From assembly GCA_009782245.1 (NCBI GenBank), contig WRKK01000349.1, positions 1 through 20,271 on the forward strand: DNA of 20,271 bases. The letters are read 5' to 3'. Positions 20,071 to 20,271 of the stretch are shown piece by piece; the first letter of the stretch is position 1, and every line of letters starts with the position of its first letter. This stretch comes from Defluviitaleaceae bacterium. Lineage in GTDB: Bacteria > Bacillota > Clostridia > Lachnospirales > WQUN01. The translations under genes were made by a program, and so were the position numbers. The notes under the pieces were generated by a model. The model saw nothing but the letters and a program-made list of their open reading frames with translations, was not told the origin of the DNA and searched no databases.

Positions 20071-20100
20071 GGAACGAAATGCACTTTTTTTGGAACGAAA
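20071..20100. promoter_or_regulatory. Paired direct repeats, copy 3
   Basis: GGAACGAAATGCAC at 20071 and again at 20092. Here the two half sites agree over 14 bases, more than in copies 1 and 2, where the promoter-proximal site continues CGTAAC instead. Confidence 0.55.
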
Positions 20101-20200
20101 TGCACAGCCCTTGTAAATACTGGGTTTGCTGGGGGTAAAAACCGTGGGGTTTTGCACATATTTTTATTGAAATATTGTGAACCAGGTGGGGCGGACGAGT

Positions 20201-20271
20201 GGCGTTGTTGTAGGGGCGACCGAGATAAGGGGGAACGGGCGACCGAGGACGGTCGCCCCTACAACAACGCC
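20201..20271. repeat. Dispersed palindromic element, copy 2, reaching the window end
   Basis: Perfect 21-bp inverted arms, 20201-20221 and 20251-20271, enclose 29 bases. An inner palindrome GGGCGACC-GAGGAC-GGTCGCCC competes with the outer pairing. Bases 20229-20258 equal the complement of 10970-10999. No open frame of its own; a MITE-like or REP-like element. The right arm ends at the last base, so the true end is unknown. Confidence 0.88.

Larger units (their letters stand above)
19573..20110. repeat. 190-bp tandem repeat: promoter, ribosome site and gene start, about three copies
   Basis: The block AAACCAGTATATCAAAGGG begins at 19650, 19840 and 20030, exact 190-base spacing. TAGTGAAC, inside the first WXG100 gene at 19573, recurs at 19763 and 19953. 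Each unit therefore holds the gene's first ~23 codons, its ribosome site and its promoter. In the two outer copies ATG is ACG, the reading contains a stop (TQPLLH*DVD) and AGGAGG is degraded, whereas promoter and upstream elements stay nearly identical. Similarity ends near 20117. There is no other gene in 19630-20271. Confidence 0.92.

Noticed and set aside
10952..20160. Shared 12-mer AAAACCGTGGGG near 10955 and near 20140 as an extension of the dispersed element.
   Set aside because: A 12-base match is expected by chance between two places in 20 kb, and its distance from the palindrome differs at the two sites.

Overview
The window looks like part of a chromosome from an uncultured Clostridia-type Bacillota. 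The evidence is strong AGGAGG ribosome sites, several TTG starts, a copper-amine-oxidase-like stalk-domain protein, a giant S-layer-homology (SLH) protein and a WXG100/FHA/DUF4176 gene set of the type VII secretion (T7SS/ESX-like) kind. No taxonomic marker gene is present, so the assignment stays broad.

Layout. (1) 1-945: a 23-bp perfect hairpin, then a minus-strand secreted stalk-domain protein. (2) 946-2225: an accessory patch with an 11-copy 8-bp tandem repeat and several very small plus-strand genes. One of these small genes is frame-disrupted by a short palindrome, and one is followed by an out-of-frame echo of its own start. A near-consensus promoter carries a perfect palindrome between its boxes. 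(3) 2226-19629: a ~17.4-kb unidirectional minus-strand cluster. In order of transcription it encodes five WXG100 proteins, a WXG100-like protein with an acidic tail, a VWA-TM-FHA protein, a 29-codon leader remnant, two proteins that share one ~95-residue N-terminal module but have unrelated C-terminal parts, a DUF4176 protein, a 50-residue membrane protein, a DUF805-FHA fusion, a membrane Ser/Thr kinase with an extracytoplasmic propeller-like sensor, and a 1942-residue SLH protein that ends at a strong terminator. (4) 19630-20271: three 190-bp tandem copies of the cluster's promoter region, then a dispersed palindromic element cut by the window end.

Inferred biology: the WXG100 proteins and the two shared-leader proteins are probable T7SS substrates or their partners. 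DUF4176 and the FHA proteins are accessory or regulatory parts. The kinase would phosphorylate Thr residues read by the two FHA domains, linking envelope sensing to secretion or cell-surface state. The SLH protein is the likely wall-anchored product. The EccC/YukBA-type ATPase and the other core channel genes are not in the window, so active secretion from this locus cannot be concluded.

Most notable: the triplicated promoter module with six 9-bp direct repeats at exact 21-bp period; the shared N-terminal leader cassette present three times; an extreme Trp/Pro-rich and Gly-Asn-repeat effector-like protein; a DFN instead of DFG kinase; and a tandem array that seems to have grown from the arm of a dispersed palindrome.
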